DNA from: Luteibacter yeojuensis | Lineage (GTDB): Bacteria > Pseudomonadota > Gammaproteobacteria > Xanthomonadales > Rhodanobacteraceae | Length of the DNA: 40,636 nt | Direction of reading: 5' to 3' | NCBI RefSeq assembly: GCF_000964085.1 | Contig: NZ_JZRB01000041.1 | Coordinates: forward strand, 1-40,636 | Part shown: positions 6,817-14,657 of the stretch, piece by piece | How the letters are laid out: each line of letters begins with the position of its first letter | Position numbering within the stretch: position 1 is the first letter of the stretch | Position numbers and translations under genes: made by a program | Notes under the pieces: model-generated | Told to the model about the DNA's origin: nothing | The model's input: only the letters and a program-made list of their open reading frames with translations | Database searches by the model: none

Positions 6817-8760
6817 GACTGGGACGTCGTACAGGACAGGCGCGACGGCGGACGGCAGCGTGAAGTGCCACCACTCGGCCGGGTAGTTGCTGAAGCCTTC
6901 GGCGGCCATGGCCTTGAGCAAGCGCTCGCGGTTGGCCTTCTGCGCCGGCGTGATGCGTGGATCGGCTGTATGCGCCAGCGGGTCGAAGAAATCGAACCCC
7001 GTGCCCATGTCGAGCGGCTCGCACGTGCCGGCCGTGCAGCGCAGCAGCGTGAGGTCCACCGTGCCACCCCGGCTGTGGCCGGAGACCGGGGCGATGTACT
7101 CACCGAGCAGTTTTTCCTTCCCCAGGTTCGGGTAGTGCGCCGCCTTCGTCTGCGTCGCCGACACGTCGCCGGCCCAGCGCACGAATGCCGCGACAGCGCG
7201 CGCTGGGCGGTAGCAATCCCACACCTGCAACGCGTAACCCTGCTTGCGCACCGCGGCTTCCACGCGTGCCAGCGCCTGGGTAGCCGGTGTACGGAGGAAA
7301 CACTTCGGCGCGCGGTAGCCATCAACGACCGCGCCGGTGAAGTTGTCGGTGCCGGCGTACTTCATGTCTTCGGCAAGGCCAGGCGCCAGTGAGCGGATAT
7401 CCACCATGCCGGCGTCGGCCATCGTCTTCGCGGGTGACACCGCCGGCGTTGCATCGACCGACTCCGCCGCTGCCGGCTTTTCCGTTGCCGCCTGCTCATC
7501 GGCGGCCCAGGCGCGCAGCAGGTTGCCGCCCCAGATCTTCGCGATGTCGTCGTCGGAGAAGCCGCGTTGTTTGAGCCCTGCGGTAACGTTGCGCGTTTCG
7601 GACGCGTCCATCCACCCGGTGATCTCGCCACCGCCATCGAAATCCGATGCGATGCCGACGTGGTCGATGCCCGCCACGGTGACCATGTGCTGGATGTGGT
7701 TGAGGTAGTCATCCAAGGTGGCCAGTGGATGCTTGCGCTGGATCTGTTGCATGCCCTCGGCGTACGCAGGCAGGTAATCGTGCTTCTCGCTGTCGTACTT
7801 GCTATCGCCTGCCGCGGCCGCGACGCGCTGCTGCAGCGCCTTCTCGGCGGCCTCCCGCGCCGGATCCTTTCTCAGGAACTCCTTGTACGCCACCGCCTGC
7901 ACCACCCCACCCTTCGCCGCGATCGCCTTGAGCAGGTCGTCGGGAAGATTGCGTGGGTGGTCGGTAACGGCGCGCGACGACGAATGCGACGCGATGATCG
8001 GCGCCTTCGACAAGGCCAGCACATCGCGGACGCAGGCATCGGACGAATGCGAGACATCGACCATCATGCCCAGCGCGTTGGCGCGCGCCACCACGGCGCG
8101 GCCAAACGGTGTGATACCCAGGTTGCTGTCGGACTTGTCGCCGAGATCCTTGTCGGGCAGCGAACTGCCGCAAAGGTCGTTGTTGCCCACGTGCGCAAGG
8201 CCGATGTAGCGGGCGCCCCGCGCATAGGCGGCGTCGAGGCGGTGGATATCGTGGCCCAGCGAATAGCCGTTCTCGATGCCGATCATGGCCGACAGCACAC
8301 CCGCGGCCTTGTTCGCCCGCACGTCGGCGGGCGTCCGCGCCGCGCGGATCTGCGTGGGGTACGCCGCCAGCATGCGGTCGATGGCGTCGTACTTCTGCGC
8401 GGCCTGCGCCACCGCCTTCGCATAGCCGGCCGCATCCAGGCGCCCCTGCGCCACGTAGATGACGAAGAACGCGGCATCCAACCCGCCCCTGCGCATCTTG
8501 GGCAGGTCGACCTTCAGCGGCCCATCCTTGCCCGCGTCGAACTTCGGGTCGGCCATGTAGGTGAGCGGGATATCGACGTGGGTATCGATGGTGAGGGGAT
8601 GGTCCTGGGCGTGGGCCGCCATGCCCACCAAGGCAAGCCCAAGCCCCTGTAGGAGCCCACCCCGTGGGCGACGCCTCCCGCGACTGCCTTTGGGGCTTGG
8701 GTCTCGAGGGGAAAGATGTCGCGCACGGAGTGCGCTCCTACCTGGGGGGCATGGGATCAT
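6811..8760 (-). CDS. Secreted fusion of M19 membrane-type dipeptidase and VanX-type D-Ala-D-Ala dipeptidase
   Basis: Two zinc dipeptidases in one chain of 649 residues from the ATG at 8760. Residues about 54-420 are an M19 renal-dipeptidase domain: metal-site H61 and D63, bridging E163 in IGIENGY, H238 in VDVSHSS, H259 in ASHSSSR, and SDFDG near 372. M19 enzymes cut dipeptides, many with a C-terminal D-residue. A linker rich in Ala, Glu and Pro (about 421-450) leads to a VanX/DdpX domain: R518 in YRP, H562 and D569 in SGHSRGGTVD, and E629/H632 in EWWH, which hydrolyses D-Ala-D-Ala. All catalytic residues of both domains are present. The start is uncertain. The hydrophobic signal core (LLQGLGLALVGMAAHA, likely cleavage after residue 51) is intact, but the codons before it lie in an inverted repeat; starts at 8760 (three bases after the receptor stop) or TTG/GTG inside the core are possible. 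It is the last gene of the minus operon. Periplasmic location is inferred. Confidence 0.85.
   Translation of the reverse strand: MIPCPPGRSALRARHLSPRDPSPKGSRGRRRPRGGLLQGLGLALVGMAAHAQDHPLTIDTHVDIPLTYMADPKFDAGKDGPLKVDLPKMRRGGLDAAFFVIYVAQGRLDAAGYAKAVAQAAQKYDAIDRMLAAYPTQIRAARTPADVRANKAAGVLSAMIGIENGYSLGHDIHRLDAAYARGARYIGLAHVGNNDLCGSSLPDKDLGDKSDSNLGITPFGRAVVARANALGMMVDVSHSSDACVRDVLALSKAPIIASHSSSRAVTDHPRNLPDDLLKAIAAKGGVVQAVAYKEFLRKDPAREAAEKALQQRVAAAAGDSKYDSEKHDYLPAYAEGMQQIQRKHPLATLDDYLNHIQHMVTVAGIDHVGIASDFDGGGEITGWMDASETRNVTAGLKQRGFSDDDIAKIWGGNLLRAWAADEQAATEKPAAAESVDATPAVSPAKTMADAGMVDIRSLAPGLAEDMKYAGTDNFTGAVVDGYRAPKCFLRTPATQALARVEAAVRKQGYALQVWDCYRPARAVAAFVRWAGDVSATQTKAAHYPNLGKEKLLGEYIAPVSGHSRGGTVDLTLLRCTAGTCEPLDMGTGFDFFDPLAHTADPRITPAQKANRERLLKAMAAEGFSNYPAEWWHFTLPSAVAPVLYDVPVL
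8647..8741. repeat. Two-armed inverted repeat inside the 5' end of the M19-VanX reading frame
   Basis: The left arm TGTAGGAGCCCACCCCGTGG and the right arm ending GAGTGCGCTCCTAC enclose a loop of about 45 bases. It covers codons 7-38 of the M19-VanX frame as read from 8760, immediately before the hydrophobic core of the signal peptide, and leaves only 22 bases between itself and the TonB receptor stop codon. Confidence 0.85.
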
Positions 8761-8763
8761 CGG

Positions 8764-11757
8764 TTAGAAATCGATCGAGACGGTGAGCTGGCCGAAGCGG
8801 GGCGACTGGAAGCGCTGGGGCTGCAGGTAGGTGGGGTTGAGCCCGCCCACGCTGGTCTGCAGGTCCTGGTCGACGCCCAGGGTGCGCTGCTGGTTCAGAA
8901 GGTTGTAGACGGCGAATTTCACGCGGAGGTTGTTCTTCTCGTCGATGGGCAGCAGGTAGGTGATGCTGGCATTGAGGTTGAAGGTCCATGGCGTACGGTG
9001 TTCTCCCCGGGGCGAGCGTTCGTACACGCGGTTCTCGGAGACCGGGTCGGCGCAGTTCGACACGCAGATGAAGTAGCTGTGGTACACGGTAGCATCGTAC
9101 GGGTTGCCCACGCCGTAGCCCGTGATGGGGCTGCCGGAGAGCGCCGTCAGGTCCGCGCCCACCTGCCACTGCGGGGTGATGGCATAGGTGCCGCGCAGCT
9201 TGAACTGGTGGCGGTGGTCGTTGGGCAGGTAGCCGCCGTTGAGGTTCACCCACGGGTCGTCGAAGTTCTCGGTGCGGCCGGTGTCGTCGAAGTTGGTGTC
9301 GGAGTTCACCGGGCCCTCGGCGTTGCCCCGGCTCCATGAGAGCACGTACGAGGCATTGAACATCCACTTCTCGTCCCACGCGCGGTCGAGCTGGAATTCC
9401 AGCGAGCCGAACGTGCGGCGGGGCTTCTTCCAGCCGCGCTGGCCCAGGTAGTTGCCGTCGGCGTCGTACAGGGCCCAACCCTGTTTCGATGTATCGATGG
9501 TGAGGTAGCCATCGGGCGTGCCGTCGCAGTTGGTGTCGCCATACACGGTGACCTTGCGGCCCGGGTTGCCCATCACGTAACCGATGTAGCCATTGCCGCC
9601 GCACTGCGGGGTCGCGCTGATCTCCATGTCGTCGATGGCGTTGTGCAGCTTGCGGTAGGTGCCGCTGACGCCCCACGACCAGGTGTCGTCCAGTGCCTGC
9701 TGGAAGCCAAGGATGGCTTCGTCCTGGTAGACCGAATCCATGTGCTTGTCGACCTCGGCGCGCAGGTCGCCGACCGTGCCGTTGCCCTGCGAATCATCGA
9801 CGGGGCCGATCTGCGGCCCGAGGATGGGCACGGCGTACTGGCCGCCGTTGCGTTCCAGTACCTGGTAACCGTCGAAGCCATAGTACGTGCGCTGATCGAG
9901 CAGGCCGCCCGCCTGCTTGATGTTGATGACATTGGCCACCGGCAGGTAATAGCGGCCCAGGTTGCCGAAGACCTTGGTCGTGCCATCGCCTTTCAGGTCC
10001 CAGGAGAACCCGAGGCGCGGCGCGATCATGTTGTCCATCTTGATATAGCTCTTGCCCTCGCCCGTCTTGTTGTCGAAGGCGTCGCGGCGCACGCCGGCGT
10101 TGAGGAGGAAATCGGGCGTGATGTTCCAGTTATCCTCGACGTAGAACGCATTGTTGTCGGTCTCGAACGTGCCGTCGATCTCGTAGCGGCGGGCGCGCAC
10201 GTAGGCCGTGTACCCCGCCGGCACGACGCCACCGTTCTCGATCGTCGCGCCGGGCGTGGTGTCATAGATGTTGTAGTAGTACGCGCCCGGGCCGGGGTAA
10301 CGGCGCGAATACTGAGAGGTATCCACCTCGTGGTCGTAGCCGAACCGCACCACGTGGTCGCCCAGGGTCCACTCGAAGTCGGCCCGGCCCTGCTTGCGCG
10401 TATCGTTGCGTTTTTCGACCGCCGTGCTGGTGCTGCAGCCCAGCGGCACGCCCGGCGACGGCACCGCGCTGACCCGCGCCACCGGGTTGCACTCCTCGTC
10501 GGAAAGGCCGCGGGTGAAATCCTCCCGGTTGTTCTTGCCGTACATCAGCTTCATGGAGAGGTTATCCACCAGGTAGCTGGTGAACGTGCCGTTCCAGTTC
10601 GTGCCGCCGGTGTCGCTGTAGATCTCATCCTGCTTCACGCCCTTGGCGTGGTTGTCGTAATCGTAGGTATAGACCGAGCCGACGTTCTTGTCCTTGTCCG
10701 AGAAGGCCATGAATTCGAGCAGGTTCTTGTCGTTGATGTGCCAGTCGACCTTGCCGCCCCAGAAGCCCGAGTCGGTGTCGTTCTGCGTCAGCACCGTGCC
10801 ATCGTTATCCGTGTTTTGCGGTGTGTAGCCGCGTGCCTCGTACATGGCGAAGAAGAACAACTTGTCCTTCACGATGGGGCCGGAGGCATACACGTTCATC
10901 TTGGTGCGCGTGTAGTGGTCTTCCGACGACGTGATATAGCGCTCGCCATCCCAGTAGCGGTTCTTCGTCTGCGCCTGCCAGTCGCTGGGCTCGAAGGTCA
11001 TCTCGCCACCGGCCTTGAACTCGTTGGTGCCCGAGCGCGTCACGGCGTTCACCACGCCACCCGTGGTGCGGCCGAACTCCACCGAGTAGCCGCCGGTCTT
11101 CACCTGGAACTCCTGGTAGAAGGCGAACGGCGCCTCGGAAAAGCCGTTGCGGTTGTAGAAGTCGGTGACATTGAGGCCGTTCACGTAGAACGAGTTCTCG
11201 GCCACGGACGAGCCACCGAACGAGATGCCGCCGAAGCCGGCATTGCCCTTGTTCACGCCGGGCGCGAGCAGCGCGACGGCCTGCACGTTCTGGTCGACGG
11301 GCAGGCGGCGGATTTCCTCGCGGCTCACGTTGGTCGCGGTCTCGGTGGAACTGACGTCCACGGCCGAGATCACCACGGGCGCGCTCACCTGCACGCCTTC
11401 CAGGTCGGTGGGGCCCTGCTGCCGCTCCACCAGGTTCACCGTGGTGGCGTTGCCGAGGCTGACATTCACCTCGGCGGCCTGGCCCACCGGCGTGCCATCC
11501 AGCGTGCTGTCGAGGCGGTACCGCCCCACCGGCAGGAACGGGAAGCGGTAGCTACCATCCCGGTCCGCGGTGACGGTACGGGTCAGCCCCGTGGCCGGGT
11601 CACGCACCGTGACGGTGGCGCCCGGTTTCGTGCGGCCGACGATCGAACCGTCGGTGTTCGCGGCGAGCGCGGCCTGCGAGCCCAGCAGGCCCAGCCCCAT
11701 CGCAAGGCACAGGGCCCCGTGGCGCGGCACGCGCCGGTTCGTCTTGGTGTGCCCCAT
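8764..11757 (-). CDS. TonB-dependent outer membrane receptor, Oar-like
   Basis: A 997-residue outer membrane transporter. The signal peptide is about residues 1-32, with hydrophobic core LCLAMGLGLLGSQAALA. A carboxypeptidase-regulatory-like beta-sandwich follows (about 35-105: SIVGRTKPGATVTVRDPATG...DGSYRFPFLPVGRY), then the plug domain (VSREEIRRLPVDQNVQAVALLAPGV...SFGGSSVAENSFYVNGLNVTDFYNRNG). A large barrel ends in the terminal phenylalanine typical of outer membrane proteins (LTVSIDF). The architecture is that of Oar-type receptors common in Xanthomonadales. The substrate is unknown from sequence. Its place between a transglutaminase-like gene and a stem-peptide dipeptidase suggests muropeptides or peptides. 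The ATG at 11757 has GGAG about seven bases upstream. No iron-box-like sequence was noticed upstream. Confidence 0.9.
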   Translation of the reverse strand: MGHTKTNRRVPRHGALCLAMGLGLLGSQAALAANTDGSIVGRTKPGATVTVRDPATGLTRTVTADRDGSYRFPFLPVGRYRLDSTLDGTPVGQAAEVNVSLGNATTVNLVERQQGPTDLEGVQVSAPVVISAVDVSSTETATNVSREEIRRLPVDQNVQAVALLAPGVNKGNAGFGGISFGGSSVAENSFYVNGLNVTDFYNRNGFSEAPFAFYQEFQVKTGGYSVEFGRTTGGVVNAVTRSGTNEFKAGGEMTFEPSDWQAQTKNRYWDGERYITSSEDHYTRTKMNVYASGPIVKDKLFFFAMYEARGYTPQNTDNDGTVLTQNDTDSGFWGGKVDWHINDKNLLEFMAFSDKDKNVGSVYTYDYDNHAKGVKQDEIYSDTGGTNWNGTFTSYLVDNLSMKLMYGKNNREDFTRGLSDEECNPVARVSAVPSPGVPLGCSTSTAVEKRNDTRKQGRADFEWTLGDHVVRFGYDHEVDTSQYSRRYPGPGAYYYNIYDTTPGATIENGGVVPAGYTAYVRARRYEIDGTFETDNNAFYVEDNWNITPDFLLNAGVRRDAFDNKTGEGKSYIKMDNMIAPRLGFSWDLKGDGTTKVFGNLGRYYLPVANVINIKQAGGLLDQRTYYGFDGYQVLERNGGQYAVPILGPQIGPVDDSQGNGTVGDLRAEVDKHMDSVYQDEAILGFQQALDDTWSWGVSGTYRKLHNAIDDMEISATPQCGGNGYIGYVMGNPGRKVTVYGDTNCDGTPDGYLTIDTSKQGWALYDADGNYLGQRGWKKPRRTFGSLEFQLDRAWDEKWMFNASYVLSWSRGNAEGPVNSDTNFDDTGRTENFDDPWVNLNGGYLPNDHRHQFKLRGTYAITPQWQVGADLTALSGSPITGYGVGNPYDATVYHSYFICVSNCADPVSENRVYERSPRGEHRTPWTFNLNASITYLLPIDEKNNLRVKFAVYNLLNQQRTLGVDQDLQTSVGGLNPTYLQPQRFQSPRFGQLTVSIDF

Positions 11758-11796
11758 CTCCCCACTCCCATAAGATGATGTTTCGGGTTGTCGTCG

Positions 11797-13356
11797 CTAT
11801 GGCCGCGTGGGCGCGCCCCCTCCTGGCGCATCGACGCGATGCCAGCGGAAGTCGTAATCCCACTGGTCGAAATACAGGTTGCCGCCACGCCACTCGGCCT
11901 CGCCGCGCTGCGAATCCACCGTCTCGGAACGGGGGAACGTCTTCGCGGGCTGGAAGGGCCGTGCATAGTCGTCGTTGAAGGCGACGCGGTAGGCATCGAG
12001 CCCACCGAGGTAGAAATGCTCGAGCGACGGGTCGCCGTGCAGGCGCCCGGACGTCACGTCGACCGGCACCCAGCCGTACGGCGCGAGGTACACCTGGCCC
12101 CAGTCGTGGATGTTGTTGTACGTACCATCGGAGAACATCCAGCCCGATTGCCAGCGTGCCGGGATGCCGTTGAGGCGCAGCAGGGTCAGCAACAGCAGAG
12201 TCTGTTCGCCGCAATCGCCATGGCCCGCGTGCAGGGTGTAATCGCCGATGTTCGAGAGCGTGGAATACTCACGCGCGCCAGCCCAGGGGATGGTGTCGAC
12301 GGCGTCGAAAAGCTTCTGGGCGATGCGGTAGGGGTTGGTCTCGCCACCCACCACCTGCTTCGAGTACGCACGCATCGCCTCAGTGAAGACGATGTGCGGC
12401 GCCCGCTCCGCCACGTAGGGCTGCAAGTCGGGCGTGATCGGCGCACGCACCACCTTCGAAGGATCGATGTGGAAGTCGCGGCCGTATAGGGTGGCCTGCC
12501 ACGTCACCGAGAACGTCGTGGGCTTGCCCGCCACGGCCTTCGCCTCGAGGTACACCGTGCGTTGCACGGCATCGCTGGGTTGCGTGGCGAACGCGGCCGG
12601 TGCGTGGGCCACCAGCGTGACACCCTCGGCCTGCCCCTTGATCTCGCGTGGGAACGGCAGCCACGCGCGGATGGTTTCACCGGCGGGCACGGCATCGGCA
12701 TGGACGGTCAGTGTCTGGGTCACTTCCTCGCGCATGGGCAGCACACTGGTGCTGCCCGTGCGCAGGGCCGCCGCACGGATGGCGCGGTGGTGGTCGTTCA
12801 GCACTTCGTTCGGGCCATCGTTGAATGGCACGGGGTGGGCGCGGCGCGCACGCGCCTCGGCGCTGAGCCGGAACAGATTGGACGGCGCGCGGCTGAAATA
12901 GAGCGTGCGGCCGTCGATCACCTGCTTTTCAAGCAGCCCGGCGGCATCCCACGTCGCGAACTCGGCGTCGCTGAGGTCGGGGATCTGCTTGCGCAGCTTC
13001 GCCTTGGCGGCGTCGGCATCGAGCGTGAAATCGAGCAGGATGCGGCGCATGCGTTCGCGCTGGAAGCGCAGCGTCTGCTGTTGCGCAGAGTCGAGATGGG
13101 GCGCGGCCAGGGCGGTCTTGATCGTGGCTTCGGCGGCGGTGAAGTGGCCGGCGTCGATCTGCTGGGCGGCGGTGGCGGCGGGGGTGTTGGGTTGGGGGGC
13201 CTGGGGCAAGCTGGTATCGCGCGCAAGCGCGCTCCCACAGCAAGGTGCGGCCCGCGCTACCTCCTGTGGGAGCGCGCTTGCGCGCGATACCCCCGCGGCA
13301 CACAGCAAGGCTGCGATGGCGCCGCAAAAGAAGGCTGGTCGAAGAGCCGCTTGCAC
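11797..13356 (-). CDS. Secreted transglutaminase-like (papain-fold) protein
   Basis: A 519-residue protein with a C-terminal transglutaminase-like core. The cysteine, histidine and aspartate of the triad are C382 (GHGDCGEQTLLLLTLL), H417 (IHDWGQVYL) and D433 (VPVDVT). Bacterial members are usually cysteine peptidases or amidases rather than cross-linkers. I chose the GTG at 13356: it starts a normal signal peptide (MQAALRPAFFCGAIAALL), has CGGGGA upstream, and lies downstream of a TTGACC/TACACA promoter at 13405-13433. The frame remains open to a TTG at 13422 (541 residues), but that codon would lie upstream of the transcription start. Residues 23-48, right after the signal core, are encoded by an inverted repeat. 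The middle part (about 60-310) has no motif I recognise. First gene of the minus operon, with the TonB receptor 39 bases downstream. Substrate unknown; peptides are inferred from context. Confidence 0.8.
   Translation of the reverse strand: MQAALRPAFFCGAIAALLCAAGVSRASALPQEVARAAPCCGSALARDTSLPQAPQPNTPAATAAQQIDAGHFTAAEATIKTALAAPHLDSAQQQTLRFQRERMRRILLDFTLDADAAKAKLRKQIPDLSDAEFATWDAAGLLEKQVIDGRTLYFSRAPSNLFRLSAEARARRAHPVPFNDGPNEVLNDHHRAIRAAALRTGSTSVLPMREEVTQTLTVHADAVPAGETIRAWLPFPREIKGQAEGVTLVAHAPAAFATQPSDAVQRTVYLEAKAVAGKPTTFSVTWQATLYGRDFHIDPSKVVRAPITPDLQPYVAERAPHIVFTEAMRAYSKQVVGGETNPYRIAQKLFDAVDTIPWAGAREYSTLSNIGDYTLHAGHGDCGEQTLLLLTLLRLNGIPARWQSGWMFSDGTYNNIHDWGQVYLAPYGWVPVDVTSGRLHGDPSLEHFYLGGLDAYRVAFNDDYARPFQPAKTFPRSETVDSQRGEAEWRGGNLYFDQWDYDFRWHRVDAPGGGAPTRP
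13214..13290. repeat. Intragenic inverted repeat with perfect 27-bp arms
   Basis: The arms at 13214-13240 and 13264-13290 are perfect reverse complements (the left one begins GTATCGCGCGCAAGCGCG) around a 23-base loop. They lie in frame inside the transglutaminase-like gene, directly after the signal peptide, and are oriented opposite to most other copies (GTGGGAG ends face the loop). Confidence 0.92.
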
Positions 13357-13404
13357 CGTTCGGTATCCCCGTTGCACCGTGGTGGATGGGTCGTGCGTCA
13401 GGGC

Positions 13405-13433
13405 TGTGTAACATGCTTGCAAACGCCGGTCAA
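13405..13433 (-). promoter_or_regulatory. Candidate sigma-70 promoter of the minus operon
   Basis: On the minus strand a TTGACC -35 (13428-13433) and a TACACA -10 (13405-13410) are separated by 17 bases. A start near 13397 would leave a short leader before the GTG at 13356 and would exclude the TTG at 13422 as start codon. Confidence 0.5.
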
Positions 13434-13444
13434 TAATTTATGCT
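13417..13444 (+). promoter_or_regulatory. Candidate sigma-70 promoter of the plus operon
   Basis: TTGCAA (13417-13422) and TATGCT (13439-13444) have a 16-base spacer. The element overlaps the opposing minus-strand promoter, so the two operons probably share control. Confidence 0.45.
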
Positions 13445-13460
13445 GCATGCAATCTCGTCA

Positions 13461-13474
13461 GGAATAGATATTCC
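13461..13474. promoter_or_regulatory. Palindromic candidate operator GGAATAGATATTCC
   Basis: Perfect 6-base arms GGAATA/TATTCC around a 2-base centre lie just downstream of the plus-operon -10, where a bound repressor would block transcription. The RpiR-type regulator encoded in the plus operon is the obvious candidate binder, but this is inference from position. Confidence 0.4.
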
Positions 13475-13506
13475 CGACGCCGTGCGGCACCACCCGGGAG
13501 GGACGC

Positions 13507-14655
13507 GTGATCCAGTCGGTTTGGCCTTACCTGGCCGTGATGCTGCTAGCCGCCGGCTTCTGGCCGGCCATCGAACGGCGTTTCGGCTGGAAGGTGTTTG
13601 AAATACTGCCGCCCATCGTGCTCACCTACCTCACCGTCACCGCGCTGTCGGTCGCGGGCGTGTGGACCGCCTCGCCCGATATCCACGCGGCACAGGGCAT
13701 GCTGGTGCAGCGGATGGTGCCCGCCCTGCTCTTCCTGCTGATGATCAACTGCGACCTGCGCGCCATCCTGGCGCTGGGGCCGCGCGTGCTCGGCGTGTTC
13801 GCCTGTACGTCGATCAGCCTCTTCGCCGCCTTCGTGCTGGCCTACCTGCTGTTCCGCCACTGGATGCCAGGCAACGGCTGGATGCCGCTCGCGTCGCTGT
13901 CGGGGAGCTGGGTGGGCGGCACCGCCAACATGATCGCGGTGAAGCAGGCCATCGGCATGTCCGATACCGCGCTGGCCACGACGTTGCTGACCGATGCGCT
14001 GTGCTATTCCATGTGGGTGGTGGTGTTGTTCGCCGTCGCGCGCCTGGCGCCCGCCTTCAACCGCTGGACGCGCGCCACGTCGAGCGCCGACATGGCCGTG
14101 GCCGAAACCGCGCCGCGTGCACCGGCCACCACCGACAGCGTGCTGCTGTGGCTCGGGCTCGCGCTTGGCGTTTCCGCGCTGGCCACCGTGTTCGGCGCGA
14201 TGCTGCCCGTGGGGAGCATGGTGTCGTCCACCACCTGGACCATCCTCATCGCCACCTTCACCGGCCTGGTCGCCGCGCACACGCCGCTTGCCCGTTTGCC
14301 CGGTGCGCAGGCGGTGTCGAGCGCCATGCTGATTTCCGTCGTCGCCGTGCTCGCCTCGCAGAGCAGCTTCGCCGGCATCGCCGCCGCGCCACTGTACCTG
14401 CTGTGCGGCGTCACCGTGATCGCGTTGCACGCCGTATTTCTTTGCGGTTTCGCCCGCCTGTTCCACTTCGACCTGTACCTGTGCGGCATCTCGTCGCTCG
14501 CCCACATCGGCGGCGTGGCGGCGACCCCGGTGCTGGCCGCCACGTACTCGCGCTCGCTGGTGCCGGTGGGCATCCTGCTGGCGTTGCTGGGCTATATCCT
14601 TGGCACGGGCTTCGGCCTCGTTGTCGCGTCCGTCCTTTCCGCGCTGGCTTCCTGA
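13507..14655 (+). CDS. DUF819 family inner membrane protein
   Basis: A 382-residue polytopic membrane protein of the DUF819/YjcL family. About ten hydrophobic segments are visible, for example VWPYLAVMLLAAGFWPAI, LGVFACTSISLFAAFVLAYLLF and TLLTDALCYSMWVVVLFAVA. The glycine-rich LSGSWVGGTANMIAVKQAIG segment is characteristic of the family. The family has no established substrate, but several relatives sit beside dipeptide epimerases, so a role as a carrier of peptides or amino acids is plausible. The start is the GTG at 13507 with a strong GGGAGG five to six bases upstream. It is the first gene of the plus operon, and the next gene starts two bases after its stop. Function here is inferred from context only. 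Confidence 0.85.
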   Translation: MIQSVWPYLAVMLLAAGFWPAIERRFGWKVFEILPPIVLTYLTVTALSVAGVWTASPDIHAAQGMLVQRMVPALLFLLMINCDLRAILALGPRVLGVFACTSISLFAAFVLAYLLFRHWMPGNGWMPLASLSGSWVGGTANMIAVKQAIGMSDTALATTLLTDALCYSMWVVVLFAVARLAPAFNRWTRATSSADMAVAETAPRAPATTDSVLLWLGLALGVSALATVFGAMLPVGSMVSSTTWTILIATFTGLVAAHTPLARLPGAQAVSSAMLISVVAVLASQSSFAGIAAAPLYLLCGVTVIALHAVFLCGFARLFHFDLYLCGISSLAHIGGVAATPVLAATYSRSLVPVGILLALLGYILGTGFGLVVASVLSALAS

Positions 14656-14657
14656 CC

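Noticed and set aside
6701-7024. Upstream extension of the nadE frame
   Set aside because: It runs through an inverted repeat and into the M19-VanX gene, and would add over 100 residues absent from the family.
8660-8760. Twin-arginine (Tat) signal in the M19-VanX protein
   Set aside because: The arginine cluster is a translation of the inverted repeat and lacks the S-R-R-x-F-L-K pattern.
9643-11778. Open frame of 711 codons on the plus strand
   Set aside because: It is antisense to the TonB receptor gene, with a His/Val/Arg/Ala-rich composition typical of shadow frames in GC-rich DNA and no recognisable motif.
11797-13422. TTG at 13422 as start of the transglutaminase-like gene
   Set aside because: It lies upstream of the likely -10 element and adds 22 residues before an otherwise normal signal peptide; kept as an alternative only.
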